A program made the position numbers and the translations under genes. Source: Plazaster borealis (taxonomy: Eukaryota > Echinodermata > Asteroidea > Forcipulatida > Labidiasteridae). Taken from it: 64,000 nucleotides of DNA. Positions 34,091-45,800 of the stretch are shown piece after piece. Within the stretch, counting starts at the first letter, position 1. Each line of letters opens with the position of its first letter. The notes below the pieces were generated by a model. It was not told where the DNA came from and did not search any database. It saw only the letters and a program-made list of their open reading frames with translations. The stretch lies in the NCBI GenBank assembly GCA_021014325.1, contig CM037457.1, positions 5,872,721-5,936,720 of the forward strand, given 5' to 3'.

Positions 34091-35036
34091 CAGTGTTGTA
34101 GTCGAGTCACCTGTGTCGAGTCCGAGTCCGAGTCTCAAGTCACTTGGGTCGAGTCCGAGTCCGAGTCCCGAGTCACTTGGTCCGAGTCCGAGTCCGAGTC
34201 ACGAGTCACTTGTTTAAATATTGGTTGCAAACCAAATGTCGTAAAAATAAGATTTGGAAATGAAAAAAATAGAACACATTTAATTTGAACAAAGTTCTGT
34301 TAAAGTTTTTGTATAAGTTGGTGTAACCATGGAGGTAGAACTACCTCCATGGTATAACCAAAAGAAACAATACGGGGCGGAACGGCAGATGCCATGATTT
34401 AAAAAATGTTGTACTACTTTTTACTAGTGACATGACCAAACTTGACGTCGTGTGTGTGTGTCTGTGACGTGTGTCGACCATGTGTAGAAACTGGTGCAAA
34501 CAACACACAGCCATCACAGTGCAATATGCAGGCTGTGTTTTACAGGTACCAGACATGCCATTTCCCTGGTAATATGCATCAAGCACAAGCAGTGGCTATG
34601 GTGTTAACGTTGACAGAATACCAGCATTAATATTGGTGTCGTGCATCCCAGTGTTATTATGCGTATTGAACATACGAATCGAACATACACGCACTGTGCG
34701 TACATGGCCATCTACACAATAATCACGAACACTATTACTTGCAACACCATACGTCAGTGTACTTATTTCTTGTGCTAGACGTTAATATTCCTCCATGTGC
34801 ACTCCGGGAATGACAATCGGATCATCGGAATTGTTTTAATATTTAAAAAAGGTATTGTTTGTGAAAATACGTGACTCGAGTCACGAGTCCTCGGGGACAA
34901 GTCCGAGTCATGATAGTCGAGTCCGAGTCCGAGTCCGAGTCTTTTGCAGACGTGACTCAAGTCAAGTCCGAGTCACCGAAATTGTGACTCGAGACGGACT
35001 CGAGTCCGAGTCCTGGACTCGAGTCATACAACACTG
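34091..35036. mobile_element. hAT-like non-autonomous element with 8-bp target duplication
   Basis: Starts CAGTGTTGTAGTCGAGTC and ends GACTCGAGTCATACAACACTG (inverted repeats CAGTGTTGTA). It is flanked by identical ATATGCAC at 34083-34090 and 35037-35044, the 8-bp duplication typical of hAT transposition. Both arms are built of GAGTCC-type 6-bp repeats (34120-34200; 34900-35020). The interior has no transposase. A perfect 28-bp palindrome sits at 34326-34353. Confidence 0.88.
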
Positions 35037-35227
35037 ATATGCACTGCTACATAGAACATTGTTATATTACAATGGTTTATAGTTTTGGTCAGTGTGAAAT
35101 ACATTTGTTTCTAAACAATATTGTTTGAAAATTTGCAGATCAGCACAGACTTGTATTCCTATGAGACAAATGGCATGTGTACATGTATTGGTTGACTTTC
35201 TTTAACACTTTCTCTTACAATTTCTCT

Positions 35228-35915
35228 TACAACTGCCGTATAGCCAGGGTTCACACCCAAGTTTACGATACAACCTGGGAAGCGGCAGCAGAGGGATCAC
35301 CTTAAGGGGGATTTCGACTTTGTATTTCAAATATCAGGTAATACACCACAAGGATAACTGACTGGTTAAACTGAGTGAGTTACCTCCAGATTAAAATGCC
35401 GGCGCTCTACCAACTGAGCCATCTAGCCCAAATGTTGGCAGTCTCCCTATTTTGTCAATATCTTTGTTCGGGGGTGCCAGTCAAAAAGCCATTCAATCTG
35501 TAACTGTCGTATAGCCAGGGATCACACCCAAGTTTACGATACAACCTGGGAAGCGGCAGCAGAGGGAACACCTTAACATGCTTAAGGGAATGCGACTTTT
35601 TATTTCAAATATCAAGTAATAAACCACAAGGAAAACTGACTGGGTAAACTCCAGATTAACGTGCCAGCAGTCTTTCAACTGAGCTATCTAGCCCTAATGT
35701 TGGCAGTCTGCCTATTTTGTCAATATCTTTGTTCGGGGGTGCCAGTCAGAAGCCATACAACCTGCACCTGCTGTATAGCCAGGGATCACACCCAAGTTTA
35801 CGACACAACCTGGGAAGCGGCAGCAGAGGGATCCCCTTAAGGGGATGCAATTTTTTACTTCAAATAAAAAGTAATAAACAACAAGGAAAACTGACTGAGT
35901 AAATTTTAACTAATT
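35228..35915 (-). repeat. Tandem array of SINE family 3 (about 270-bp unit)
   Basis: Three consecutive units begin near 35228, 35507 and 35773 with TATAGCCAGGGNTCACACCC and ACAACCTGGGAAGCGGCAGC. The first two continue through the tRNA-like head (minus strand GAGGTAACTC.. / CAGTTGGTAGAGCGCCGGCA) to CTATTTTGTCAATATCTTTG; the third ends next to AIMP1 exon 4's donor. Confidence 0.85.
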
Positions 35916-35935
35916 TATAACTGAAACGGACTTAC

Positions 35936-36135
35936 CTCTTCAATTTTGACATGATTAACCAATCCCGAGACAACAGTCCTCGGAGTGCTCTCCCCCATGT
36001 CAATCTGCTCGATGTAGAGCGTGTCCGCATCAGGGTGTCTCTTCACCTCAAGTATACGGCCAATCCGTAGATCAACCGCAGTGATATCAGGCTCAGCCGC
36101 CGGTACAGCCGGGGTACTAGCGTTCTCTTTCTTGT
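35936..36135 (-). CDS. AIMP1: AIMP1 coding exon 4 (start of EMAP-II tRNA-binding domain)
   Basis: 200 nt; completes codon 131 and encodes residues 132-197. It contains VDLRIGRILEVKRHPDADTL and PRTVVSGLVNHV, hallmark sequences of the OB-fold tRNA-binding domain shared by AIMP1, Arc1p and the C-termini of tyrosyl- and methionyl-tRNA synthetases. The acceptor is TTTCAATAG (AG at 36137-36136); the donor is GTAAGT (GT at 35935-35934), phase 0. A tandem SINE array begins on the intron side of the donor, within about 20 bp. Confidence 0.95.
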
Positions 36136-37124
36136 CTATTGAAATGTGTGAACGACAGGCATGTCAGTCAGGCAGTTAGAAGATGGACAGAAAAGAATAC
36201 AGCACTTTGCCAATGACTATTACGAGGTAACAATAATGTTGACAAATGCATATTGTATAAATAAGGCATCTATAGTGCGCTTTTCCAAAAATGACCAGGA
36301 CTCTCCCCCATGAGCAAGCTAGTGTATCAGGCCGATACACGCAGCTCATTTATTTCACAAAAATCATAAAGATAAAATCCTTTAGAATGCCCCAAATTAC
36401 ATAGTAGGGCTTTTAAAACCGAACATAAACACCAAATAGAACACATTCCAAGGACCTCATTTTAAATCAGCATGCTTTGGCCCAAACTTCCAAAATTTGG
36501 GTCCAGAATGCAACATCATCAATGAAGGACATCATCAACCAAGGATAAGGCCATATCCAAATTGGCAGCTACGGTTACGGTTACGGTTACGGCTACGACT
36601 GTTGCTCATTCACTTGGCAATTGGATATAGAAGGAATTAGGACTGTCAGGGTCATTTCTGCATTCTAAATTCTGTCTGAAGCCCTATTGGTTGCCCTCCT
36701 GATGAAAAAACAATGCTTAGCAAAGTCTTCATGTAACTACTAAGCAGGGAATCAGTCTCACACAATATAAATTACATGGTAACTCGGCTGGTAACCTGTA
36801 TCTACTAAGCAAGTTTTTTCAGCACTTAGAACAATTGCACCATTATCCCTCAAAGCAATTTTCATGGATGCTCCACTAGAAATAGAAATTAAAAACTTTT
36901 CCTCACGGAAGTATTCCTTTAACTGGGGGAAATTTTACTCGTCTTTTCAAGAACGAAGTTCACTGCCAGCAAGAATGTTCCGCATGCATTCAGATAGCAC
37001 TCCATAACTGTTTAATTATTTTTTGTGGTGTGCAGCTGTTGTATAAGACAGAAGACCAAGGCATTGATAGAGTGCACGGCACATCAATCTGCACCTTAAT
37101 TCCATCAACCAGTTATTCCTTTAC
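36136..37124. other. AIMP1 intron 3
   Basis: 989 bp. It contains a (GGTTAC)-like run at 36569-36594 with TACGGCTACGACTGTTGCT, also seen at 61537-61562, and a decayed MITE-C relative at about 36700-36840. Confidence 0.5.
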
Positions 37125-37298
37125 CTTTTTTCTCGGCTTTCGCTGGTTTCTTTTTAGCCTGCTTTGCCTGGCTTGGCTTAGACTGATCGTCATCCATTGT
37201 CTGACCTTTGACACTGGCCGTGACCCATTGTTCTGGAATGCTGTTGCATGATAGGCTGGCCGCGTTGGTACTCGAGTTTGGCAAAGGAATCTGAAGAG
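37125..37298 (-). CDS. AIMP1: AIMP1 coding exon 3 (linker)
   Basis: 174 nt, covering split codon 73, residues 74-130 and the first base of codon 131. The start LQIPLPNSST matches the KQIPFPSGT-type sequence just after the coiled coil in vertebrate AIMP1. The end is Lys/Ala rich (QAKQAKKKPAKAEKK), as expected for the basic linker before the EMAP-II domain. The acceptor is TCTACAG (AG at 37300-37299); the donor is GTAAAG (GT at 37124-37123). The linker is the least conserved part of the family, so identity here rests on position and the conserved first residues. Confidence 0.87.
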
Positions 37299-38652
37299 CT
37301 GTAGACAAACCAAAAATAGTTTCCCAGTCAAAACAACATCTTGGTGGTTAATCAATCAGTTTGACAATAAGCAATGTCCATGTTTTTAATCAAGATGTCT
37401 CTTCCAAATGCATTACGGGAAAGCTCCATTAAAGAATTTCCGAGTTTGGCCACAAAAACTCGGAAAGTATACATCCTTTTCACCAGTGGGTATGTTTACA
37501 TTGAATTACTTGGGTCATTAAACGTAATGGATGAGCAGTTAATCTGCATGGGACAGTCAGCAGCCCTAATGGTTTGTGCATGATCCAATTAAGTTCACTG
37601 TTTGGAAAAGGAAATACATAGAGATAACATGTGTTAGTTGTCAGATTAAAAGGATGTTTTATTCTAGCCTCTTTCTTCAATGGAGCCTTCCCATAATGTG
37701 TTCCCATCCTTGCGGGAAACAGGGGATACTTGTATTGATGCGGCAATCTTGTTTTTCTTGTATTTCTTTTAATCATTGTGTAGGTACTGTGCACATGTAA
37801 TCATAATGAGGATGGTCACTGCAGTCGGGTCAATATTATAGTGGTTGTTGATTTAACCACTTCATGTCGGATGACGTGCATATCCGCCAAATGTTTCTTA
37901 ACTGACTTACGGGGGAAGTTAATAGTCGCCCGGAACAACATTTCGGAGAGCCCTCAATTTTTTGCAGTCAATAGGTCAGCCGACGTGTATATATTCACGT
38001 GGACATTCCATTTCGTAGCATTCACAGGTATGCACCCATCTTGCTATGCTTTGTTTCATCAGTACAGAGAGGGACAAAAAGTACTGGAATTCATGCTAGT
38101 AATCTCCCTTTATTTGGGGGTTATTGTGTAAACACCCCCCCCCCCCCTCATCCCAGACCTTATGCAAATGTGGCTTACAACACTGGACCGGCTGCCACCA
38201 TTGTTTATCATAAGGCAAGTCTGAGTGTTCTGAGATTCCAGCATACCAATGCAAATTATCGGCTATGACATCAGCCGAGGTTTTGTGATTTAAAGTGAGT
38301 GCATACTCATATTTTCTCACACGAGAATAACAAATCCCAGTGCTTATTATGAGAACCCTCGTTGTCTTTCCTTTGTCAAGTCATGGTTTCATTTTAACAA
38401 TTATGACTCTGGAAGCTTTTTTAATATGAAGATATTTACTGATGGTGTGGGCAAACTACAGAACTATGAAAATCACAAAGAATTAGTCTGAATCACAACA
38501 GGGCCCAATAGGTTACCAGCCAAAATGCCACAAAGTTTACATTGTTGTGACTGGTGCCCCACCTATTTTTGCTTAACAAAGAAATTTGCTAAGCAGTATT
38601 TTCTGCTTAGCAGCTTTATGAAATCGGGCCTGCCTCTTCATTCATCACTTAC
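37299..38652. other. AIMP1 intron 2 with repeat J copy 2 and MITE-C copy 4
   Basis: Repeat J copy spans about 37820-38420 (same order of blocks as 640-1100) and includes a C run near 38137. MITE-C copy 4 occupies 38501-38630 (GGGCCCAATAGG ... TATGAAATCGGGCC), ending 22 bp from the exon-2 donor. Confidence 0.6.
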
Positions 38653-38760
38653 TTCCGTGACTGGTTTCCAGTGCAACCAGCTTGTTCAGGGCGTTTTTAA
38701 TGTCCGCCTGCAGTTTGGTGTTCTCAGCTTGCAGGAGGGTAGCGTCATTTCCACCGCCAA
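38653..38760 (-). CDS. AIMP1: AIMP1 coding exon 2 (coiled coil continuation)
   Basis: 108 nt; completes codon 37 (Val), encodes residues 38-72 and leaves one base for codon 73. The peptide contains LLQAENTKLQADIKNALNKL, a clear heptad pattern equivalent to the vertebrate AIMP1 segment with the same Glu-Asn-x-Lys-Leu signature. The acceptor lies after a pyrimidine-rich tract ending GAAG (AG at 38762-38761); the donor is a consensus GTAAGT (GT at 38652-38651). It follows intron 1 of 17.7 kb. Confidence 0.88.
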
Positions 38761-39475
38761 CTTCAACAGACAGAAAAGAGATGAACATTACCAAAAAAGA
38801 CAAGGCTCATGGCAGTTTGGTAGTCATTTACATAGATATTAACAAATAATTAAATAATATTTGTTACCACACAAGCGTGAGTGGATTCTGGAAAAATATA
38901 GCGCTTCAGCATCCCATATCCGTAATCCATATGCGAAGGCCGAGTTTGATATGGGACGCAGAAGGGCTAAATTTTTCCACATTCCACGAGCGCGTGTGTG
39001 ATAATGAATTTATCTTCAAGCATACATGTACTGCAAGAGCAGCTTAACGCAATACGCGTTTGTACAATTTGCATTTAGCTTAAAAGAGCACAATACGCGG
39101 AGTTGGAACAGCGCAATACGCAGGGTGTGATAATGGGCCGTGCAATATAGATTTTTATCACACCTCTTGTTGTTTTGGGTCGACCAATCAGAATCGAGGA
39201 TTCAAGTTTGCTTGAAGATAATTACTATTAGGCAGTTTGTAACACTTCGTTTCAGAGCTCACCCTTAACACAAGGCCTACTTTGATCATGACAACACAGT
39301 CCCTTTAGGACAGGGGCGAGAGTCATTGCTGACAAAAAAGGTCTGAAAATAGGATCTAGATTTCATGAGTTATGTTGAAATGATGGCATTTCAACCTTTT
39401 GTCTCATGGATATATAGATTTCAAAGAGCCTTTGGGGATCAGTATCCTCAGCGATAGAGCATGATTTTGTTATAT
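38761..39475. other. Intron 1 sequence without a supported feature
   Basis: Repeated GCGCAATACGC / CACAATACGCG motifs at 39040-39130; otherwise nothing recognised. Confidence 0.4.
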
Positions 39476-39642
39476 CAGGCCTGGAATTTTATCTTAGAGA
39501 GGGCGAGGCCATTATCATTTTGCAAAGGGCGCTTCCATTGGGAAATCTACAAGTCTATGGGAAACTTTTGAAGGGGCACCAAGGCCAAGACCAGGGCAAC
39601 AGAGGCCATGGCCTTTGTGGCCTCCATGTAATTCCAGGCCTG
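39476..39642 (-). mobile_element. Short MITE, family K copy 2
   Basis: 167 bp with ends CAGGCCTGGAATTTTAT / GTAATTCCAGGCCTG; interior GGGAAACTTTTGAAGGGGCA and AGAGGCCATGGCC is the inverse of 7199-7318. Confidence 0.7.
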
Positions 39643-39689
39643 TTTTATCCGAAGCTGATTTTTTCACCAGACAACCATAAAAGGTCTGA

Positions 39690-40125
39690 ATTCAGATATC
39701 AAGTAATAATTCACAAGCGAAACTAACTTGGTAAATTTCTTTTTCAAATAAATTTTGGGTTGAACAAGGAAAAATTGACTGGAGCAGGATTCGAACCTGC
39801 GACCTCCGGATTAATGTGCTGGTGCTCTACCAACTGAGCCATCTAACCCTAATGTTGGCGGTCTCCCTATTTTGTCAGTATCTTTGTTCAGGAGTGCCAG
39901 TCAGACCCAGTCAGTGCCATTCAACCTGTAACTTGAGGGATCACACTCAAGTTTATGTTACAACCTGGGAAGCGGCAGTCAGAGGGATCAACTTAAGGGA
40001 TGTCACTTTTTAATAAACCACAAGGGAAACTGACTGGGAAAATTTAAAAATAAATTGTGGGATGGACAAAGTAAAATTGACTAGAGTGGGATTTGAACCC
40101 GTGACCTCCAGAGTCAACCAGATAA
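39690..40125 (-). mobile_element. SINE family 3, one complete and one partial copy in tandem
   Basis: The complete head at 39775-39845 reads, on the minus strand, GGCTCAGTTGGTAGAGCACC and GGTCGCAGGTTCGAATCCTG (intact A- and B-box blocks). It is followed by the TCAGTATCTTTG body, then a second partial unit ending GTGGGATTTGAACCCGTGAC. Confidence 0.75.
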
Positions 40126-41884
40126 AAGTCTGAAACTTCTCATTCCTGAAAAGAGCAATGTAACTAAGCAATTTGGATCTTTAACAAAGTTTGAAATTTT
40201 GAAAAGATATCCACTGGTTTTTCTTGTACAAAGCCTAGCCAGCCATCAAATCAGCCATAAATTTGCAAAATATTCTGCACTTAAGGTAAGCGTAGGCCCC
40301 CTGAACGAGACTGCTCAATGCGAGTGCCTACTTTATGTTACTTTAAAGCATTCTTTCACAAAATAGCCCATATGCACATCCCAATGCGCATGATCGGTGT
40401 GCAAAGGATTCTGGGTGAAATTCCGAGTCGAAGCAACACCTGCAACCATTATGGCGCCCTGATTTTAAAGCAGTGCGGTGCACAACTACAAAACCAGGCA
40501 CAGATGCATGTGAACTACAGTATGGCATCTATCTTGGCAGCTTGATTTATTTTTTAACCGTACTCAGTTTTCCAAGATGCGATGCAGTATATTTTGAAGA
40601 TGGCGCCTGGCCTATTAGTGCAGAAATTCAGCACATCTGCTGAAGAACTGCCCAACATTCCTTGTTGCGTTTGCAGTTGGAGTAAACCCGAGTAGCAATG
40701 TGAGTGCGCATGGTACGCTTTAGTTCCTTAGGTGCTTACATACATGCGCAATCCGGTAAGCGGATTTGGTGACCGTAAACACAGAATTCCGCGATGAGCA
40801 GAGCCAGCTAATTGAGACTGAAGGTAGAAATCAACTCTGACACCGTTATACAAACTGGACAGCATCTGGACAGTAAAATGTAAAACTGTCTCCATACTGA
40901 CTAGCAGAAATTGTGAGGGCATACTACATGGAAAATTGAACTTTCACTGAACCATGTAAAACATAGACGTGCACTCACATGACTGGGTATTTTATCATGT
41001 CAAACTGGAGCTTTTTGGGGGGGGGAAGCCACAGGGAAATCAGGTGGAATTTGAACTGATAACCTGGAAATCAACACAATACAGTTGTGCAGGGTTACTA
41101 TGCTTTGGGTTAAAGTATGAACATGCTTTTAGGATTCTTGGAGGTGATCCGAACTTTCACTGTACCATGTCCATTCGTAACACCTGGAAAGTGCACCCCG
41201 TAGACACCTGGCGTGACTGGGTAGTTGTTTATCTAATCAGGAGCTTTTGGGCAAAAAGCCACAGGGAAATCAGCTGGAACTTGAATCCCAAACCAGCTGC
41301 AGTCTCAAGCAGGTGTAATGTCAAGGGGCTCCCTTTTGTATCAAATCATATCCATTAGACCACAGGGCTTTAATAAACTCAAACAGTTTCTCCAGGGACC
41401 TTCCTCCGTGATAAGATCAAAACAACTGGGAACACAGTACAGACTTAACGCTGCTCAGAACACGGTGCAACCCACGATGGTGCCGCTGTCACACACCACT
41501 CAAAATGCCGAACAATGGAAACGGAACAATTAACACGTTAATGATGTAGTCCCCGAGCAACATTCGTGCTGATGATAATGTCACTATGACGATGTCACCA
41601 TGACTACCGTTTCTCCTTTTTTTCTTGCATCCCTCCTCTATGCTCATTTAGAGAAATCCACAATATAGCTCGAGCCATCCACAACTGACCTGTACAATCC
41701 CAAACATACACTTCTGGCCCAACATTTTATTTCAAATGTTGTCAACCATTCTGGGCCTGCACGGTTTCTCCTTGGTAAAGGGAACTTCAATGAGGAAACA
41801 ATAATATTGTACTAGAACATTTCAATGGGCACGGAGGCAATAACTGCGCAAGTCTCGCTCGCATTCAAACTTCTGTGAGCAAGT
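40126..41884. other. Intron 1 sequence without a supported gene
   Basis: A direct-repeat pair containing CCACAGGGAAATCAGSTGGAA lies at about 41030 and 41263, each in a block on TCACATGACTGGGTA / GGCGTGACTGGGTAG; a diverged repeat, not coding. Confidence 0.4.
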
Positions 41885-42323
41885 TAATAATAATAATAAT
41901 AATAGTGGCTTCTTATATAGCGCACATATCCGTCACTCAGTGACGCTCAAGGCGCTTTAACGTTCATTATTTTCCTGCAAGGTATTGTGGAGCTACGTTT
42001 TTGAAGTATGAGACCAAGTCCTTTTACATAGCACCATGTAATGGTTTACAAGGTGCTGTGGCGCAATATGCTGCCGATCAAACCAGGAACACCGGGGCGA
42101 ACCCCTTCTCTTTTCGATAAGTGCACTGGGTTCTTTTACGTGCATTACACAACACACGGGACCTACGGCTTACATGTAACGTCCCATCCGAAGGACGAAG
42201 CATGTGGTTAAGTGTCTTGCTTAAGGACACAAGTGTCACCACTGGGATTCGAACCCACACTCTGCTGATCAGAAACACCAGAGCTCGAGTTCGGTGTTCT
42301 TATCCGCTCGGCCACGACACGCC
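41885..42323 (-). mobile_element. SINE family 1, copy with complete head and tail
   Basis: Minus strand: head GTGGCCGAGCGGATAAGAAC (A box), long variable arm, GTGGGTTCGAATCCCAGTGG (B box), body, then GCGCTATATAAG-type end and (TTA)n tail at 41885-41903. It looks like the youngest family-1 copy in the window. Confidence 0.85.
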
Positions 42324-42952
42324 ACAAAGTTAGTCCCAACCACATTGAGTTATAGGTGTGAGTGATTCTGTTTCTTCAAATACTTAAATAAATTAAAAAT
42401 AGCTAAACAAATTAGGGCCTATATCATATTGTTGGGAAAGTAAAACTTAGCCATCATGAAATACATGAAAGTTAAATAAACTTAACAAGTCAACAAAGAA
42501 AATCTGAGAATAAGATTTGACCTCCGTTTCCAATTACTTGTAATCAATTAAAATGCCCAACTGACGTTCATGTTATCTTTAAACCTATGTAATGGACGCA
42601 CAAATTCGGGTGTGATTGGCAAATGGGGTTTGTAAATTATAAGCATCCTTGTCCCAAGTTTTAGTTTTGTTTCAAAGTTAATGTAAACAAATTATTTGTA
42701 CTAAATAAAAATTGAAATTGTATTTACAAGAATAAATTGCTAACTGTCCTTTGGAGTTAGAGTTAAGTATTGCAAACCAAAAACTACAGAAAAAACCCCC
42801 CAGTACAATAACAATAGGTTTTGGGCCGTTGGCAGAACACCTAAAAAAAAAGGGGAAAAAACCCTTAAAAAACCAAGAGGTGCCAGCGCTGTTGCACAAA
42901 CTCCTAAAACAACTAGCAAAGGACAGAAAACAAAACACTCACATACATGTAT
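42324..42952. other. No recognisable feature
   Basis: AT-rich; a Lys-rich plus-strand frame at 42751-42954 is low complexity. Confidence 0.4.
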
Positions 42953-43187
42953 AGAGGAAAATAAGATAGCACTTTTATGACTAACTACATGTAGTAAGAA
43001 AGAAATAACTGCATAAGCTTTCGTAGCAACAACTATATCAGATACTACTTCATCTTGTGGACTGCAAGAATGATCCGCTGGACCCCGACATAATGCTTAA
43101 GTAGTTGTTGCTACGGAAGCTTATGCAATTATTTATTTATTACTAGTTTTTGGTTAGTCATAAAAGTGCTACATTTTATTTTCCTCT
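42953..43187. mobile_element. Palindromic MITE (235 bp)
   Basis: AGAGGAAAATAAGATAGCAC / TGCTACATTTTATTTTCCTCT ends and internal CATAAGCTTTCGTAGCAACA / TTGTTGCTACGGAAGCTTATG pair along nearly the whole length around a loop at about 43065. Confidence 0.8.
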
Positions 43188-43265
43188 CTGCAATTACTTG
43201 ACTAACACGACTACCAACCACTTATTATACATAGTAGTAAAACAGAAAAATAGCCAAATGGTACA

Positions 43266-43665
43266 TTAAAGGGATTGTGTACGTTTGGTAATTGGAACCC
43301 ACTGTTTGTTTAAATCCTATACAGTTGAAGATATATATACCATAAAACTAACCTGTGAAAATTTCATTTCAAAAGGTGGTAGCGTTTTTTAGATATTGCT
43401 GAAAATCTGGAACGGTTATGTCCAACAAGGAAGAATAATTTGCAATTGGAATACACAGTCTGAGAAATGTTTCTGACAGAAACGTTTCTCCGATTCAAAC
43501 TTTTTTTGGATAAAAACTGATATCTTTTTCCATAACCAGATTACTTCAAAGTGAAATGTTTCTCAAAACGCTTTATACTATCAGAAGCCGTTGTACTTCT
43601 TACCAAGTAAGTTTTTATTGCCATTAATTTTATGAGTAATTACCAAACATATACAGACCCTTTAA
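43266..43665 (-). mobile_element. MITE-A2 copy 3 (inverted relative to 10846)
   Basis: TTAAAGGGATTGTGTACGTT left and TTACCAAACATATACAGACC then CTTTAA right; shares TTCATTTCAAAAGGTGGTAG and AGTAAGTTTTTATTGCCATT with 10846-11250 in reverse. Confidence 0.75.
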
Positions 43666-44689
43666 GTAAAAACCGGCAAAGAGTTTTTTTTAATACCTAA
43701 AATACAATTACCAGCAATTAATACAAAAGAAGCTAATCAGCCGGGACCAAAGCAATAATACTAGAATCATCAAAGCAATATATTTACAACATTATGACAT
43801 CACGCTGAACAACATGAACATGAACCAGACAGAATATGAACATTGGCATTTTGAACATTCCAACAGAACATCCAAGTGGTACGCCCCACTGGAACACTTA
43901 ACTCCCTCGGTGTTTTGGCTAGAAACTATTTCAAATCCGCCCTAAATCAATCACTTGTTGGACAATCAATATGTAACTGTACTGAATCAATCATAATCAA
44001 CCATCGCACTTAATGCTAAATTATTGAATCAATCGGAATCAATCAGGAAAATGTATTTTGATGGATTTGGTACATTTAGCTTTTGACTTAAGTTCATTCC
44101 CTTTCTATTTCAGTATGAGTCAATCAAAATCAAGTCATTGGTTTGTATGGAATGAATATTGTTTTTCCAAAAACAAGTGTTAGGGTTTTCTGGGGGTGGC
44201 ATAATGGAAACCTGTTATTTTCCGCAATACACTGCCATTGCAAAACCTTAATTCCACTGAAAAATCAATCAGTGGTTGTAAAGGGCTGGAAGACCAATCC
44301 CTCAAAATCAACCAGTAGTTCTACAGGGCTGAAAGACCGATTCAATCAAAATCAACCAGGAATTTATGTGCTGAAAGACTAACTCCATCAAAATCAACCA
44401 AACGTTTCAATCCGGTGGTAAACTGAATCAATTGAAATCAAGCAAAATCAGCTGATTGATTTTGATGGATTTCGGACTGTTAGGGTTAACTGATCCGATC
44501 GGAGTGTTCTGCCGTTTAGACTTTTGAGATCATCCCTACCTACCTACCTGTAACATTTTTTGTTGATTTCAAATTTTGCTTTGTTTTTCAGTTTATTTTT
44601 GTGAAATAAATGTGCTCAAAACAATAATGATTTAGGGCTACAGTAACAATACATAGTATATAAATGCTTTACTGAGGGGGTTGGGGAAG
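43666..44689. repeat. Region rich in AATCAATC / ATCAAAATCAACCA motifs
   Basis: From about 43905 to 44480 variants of TCAATCAAAATCAACCAG, GGGCTGAAAGACC and TTGATTTTGATGGATTT recur at irregular 50-70 bp spacing. A decayed tandem or inverted repeat; no gene. Confidence 0.5.
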
Positions 44690-44762
44690 GGGAATTGGGG
44701 AAGGGGAATTGGGGAAGGGGAATTGGGGAAGGGGAATTGAGGAAGGGGCGGGGGGGGGGGGT
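44690..44762 (+). repeat. GGGGAAGGGGAATT minisatellite plus poly-G
   Basis: About four to five 15-bp units (GGGGAAGGGGAATTG) ending in a G run (44749-44761). It could form G-quadruplexes on the plus strand. Confidence 0.9.
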
Positions 44763-44879
44763 GAATTTTCCACCTCATCTCAGGTCAGGTTTTGAAATTC
44801 TATAAGTTCACCTAGAGAAAGAGCACTCCAATAAAAAGTTCAGAAAGTGATCATTATTACATGTAAGTCAAGCCTCATA

Positions 44880-45200
44880 TTACCGCGGCCTCTCTACAGT
44901 CGCATTGTCACACGTATTTTTCGTTGCCAATAACTGCCTACTGGCCATTTTCAACCCAGGCCAACATGCGTAACACCTGCCACAACCACCCGGGGTCACC
45001 CTCGCTTTAATTAGCCATGCACTGTGGAGACCTGAGGTGCCTCTCGCTGTCTTCTTGTGCTCACAAAACCAACAACCATCAGAACCCTTTCGACAAGGGT
45101 GGAGGTCCGTGCCGCACTTACATTTCTCAGATCCAAACGACCTAAATGCCATCGGCCTTAAACTCAATCTGGCTGGATGGCAAAGACAAATTCCAAACAT
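44880..45200 (-). other. Unrecognised Cys-rich open frame
   Basis: A 106-codon minus-strand frame in a GC-rich patch, with Cys pairs (CKC, CWFC, CGRCYAC) reminiscent of metal binding. I recognise no family, see no splice-site support, and a competing plus-strand frame overlaps it. It may be a decayed repeat; treat as unsupported unless expressed. Confidence 0.15.
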
Positions 45201-45800
45201 TGGAACAAACTATTGGTGACAACGTACAGAGTTGAGTTTGGCTCGAGTAGCGTCAATTAGTAGTAGGCCATCAGTAACAACAAATTTTCTGCTGATCAAC
45301 TTGTTAAAAAAAATTGTGTATTTTATTTAAATATCTTAAATACAAATTTACAAATTTTTGCACATTTTAACTGACCATGTCTGTCATAAACTAGTAGCAT
45401 ATCATTTCATTTTTGTACATAAATAATTGTTCTGTCTTTTGAAATACTTGTGTCAGGACCCTGTTCAACTTGTGAAAGAACTTGGCAAAGAAAGAATGTG
45501 TTTTCAAAAAAAAAAAAAAAAACACAAAATATTGGGCAGCGTCCAAATGAGGACAGAAACATTTTGCGGTGTATCAGGCAAAGTAAAGTGCGCCCTCAAT
45601 CCTCCAATGTAGTCTGGTTGTGACGAGTAGCAGTGTGAGTCAAAAGAAATTTTGGCCCAGTGAACAAGTGACCAAAAAAGTATGACTGATCTACTTGCTG
45701 GGAATTTTAAAATTGGGAATTCATTTAAAGTTAACAGTAAACATTTTCAACTTAACAATTGATTAAGCTCCATTAGTTTGGAGAAAAGTGCTTTGCAAGC

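Noticed and set aside
39775..39845. Functional tRNA gene (GTT-like loop)
   Set aside because: The anticodon loop is too long for a normal tRNA and the head is part of a repeated SINE family with several copies nearby.
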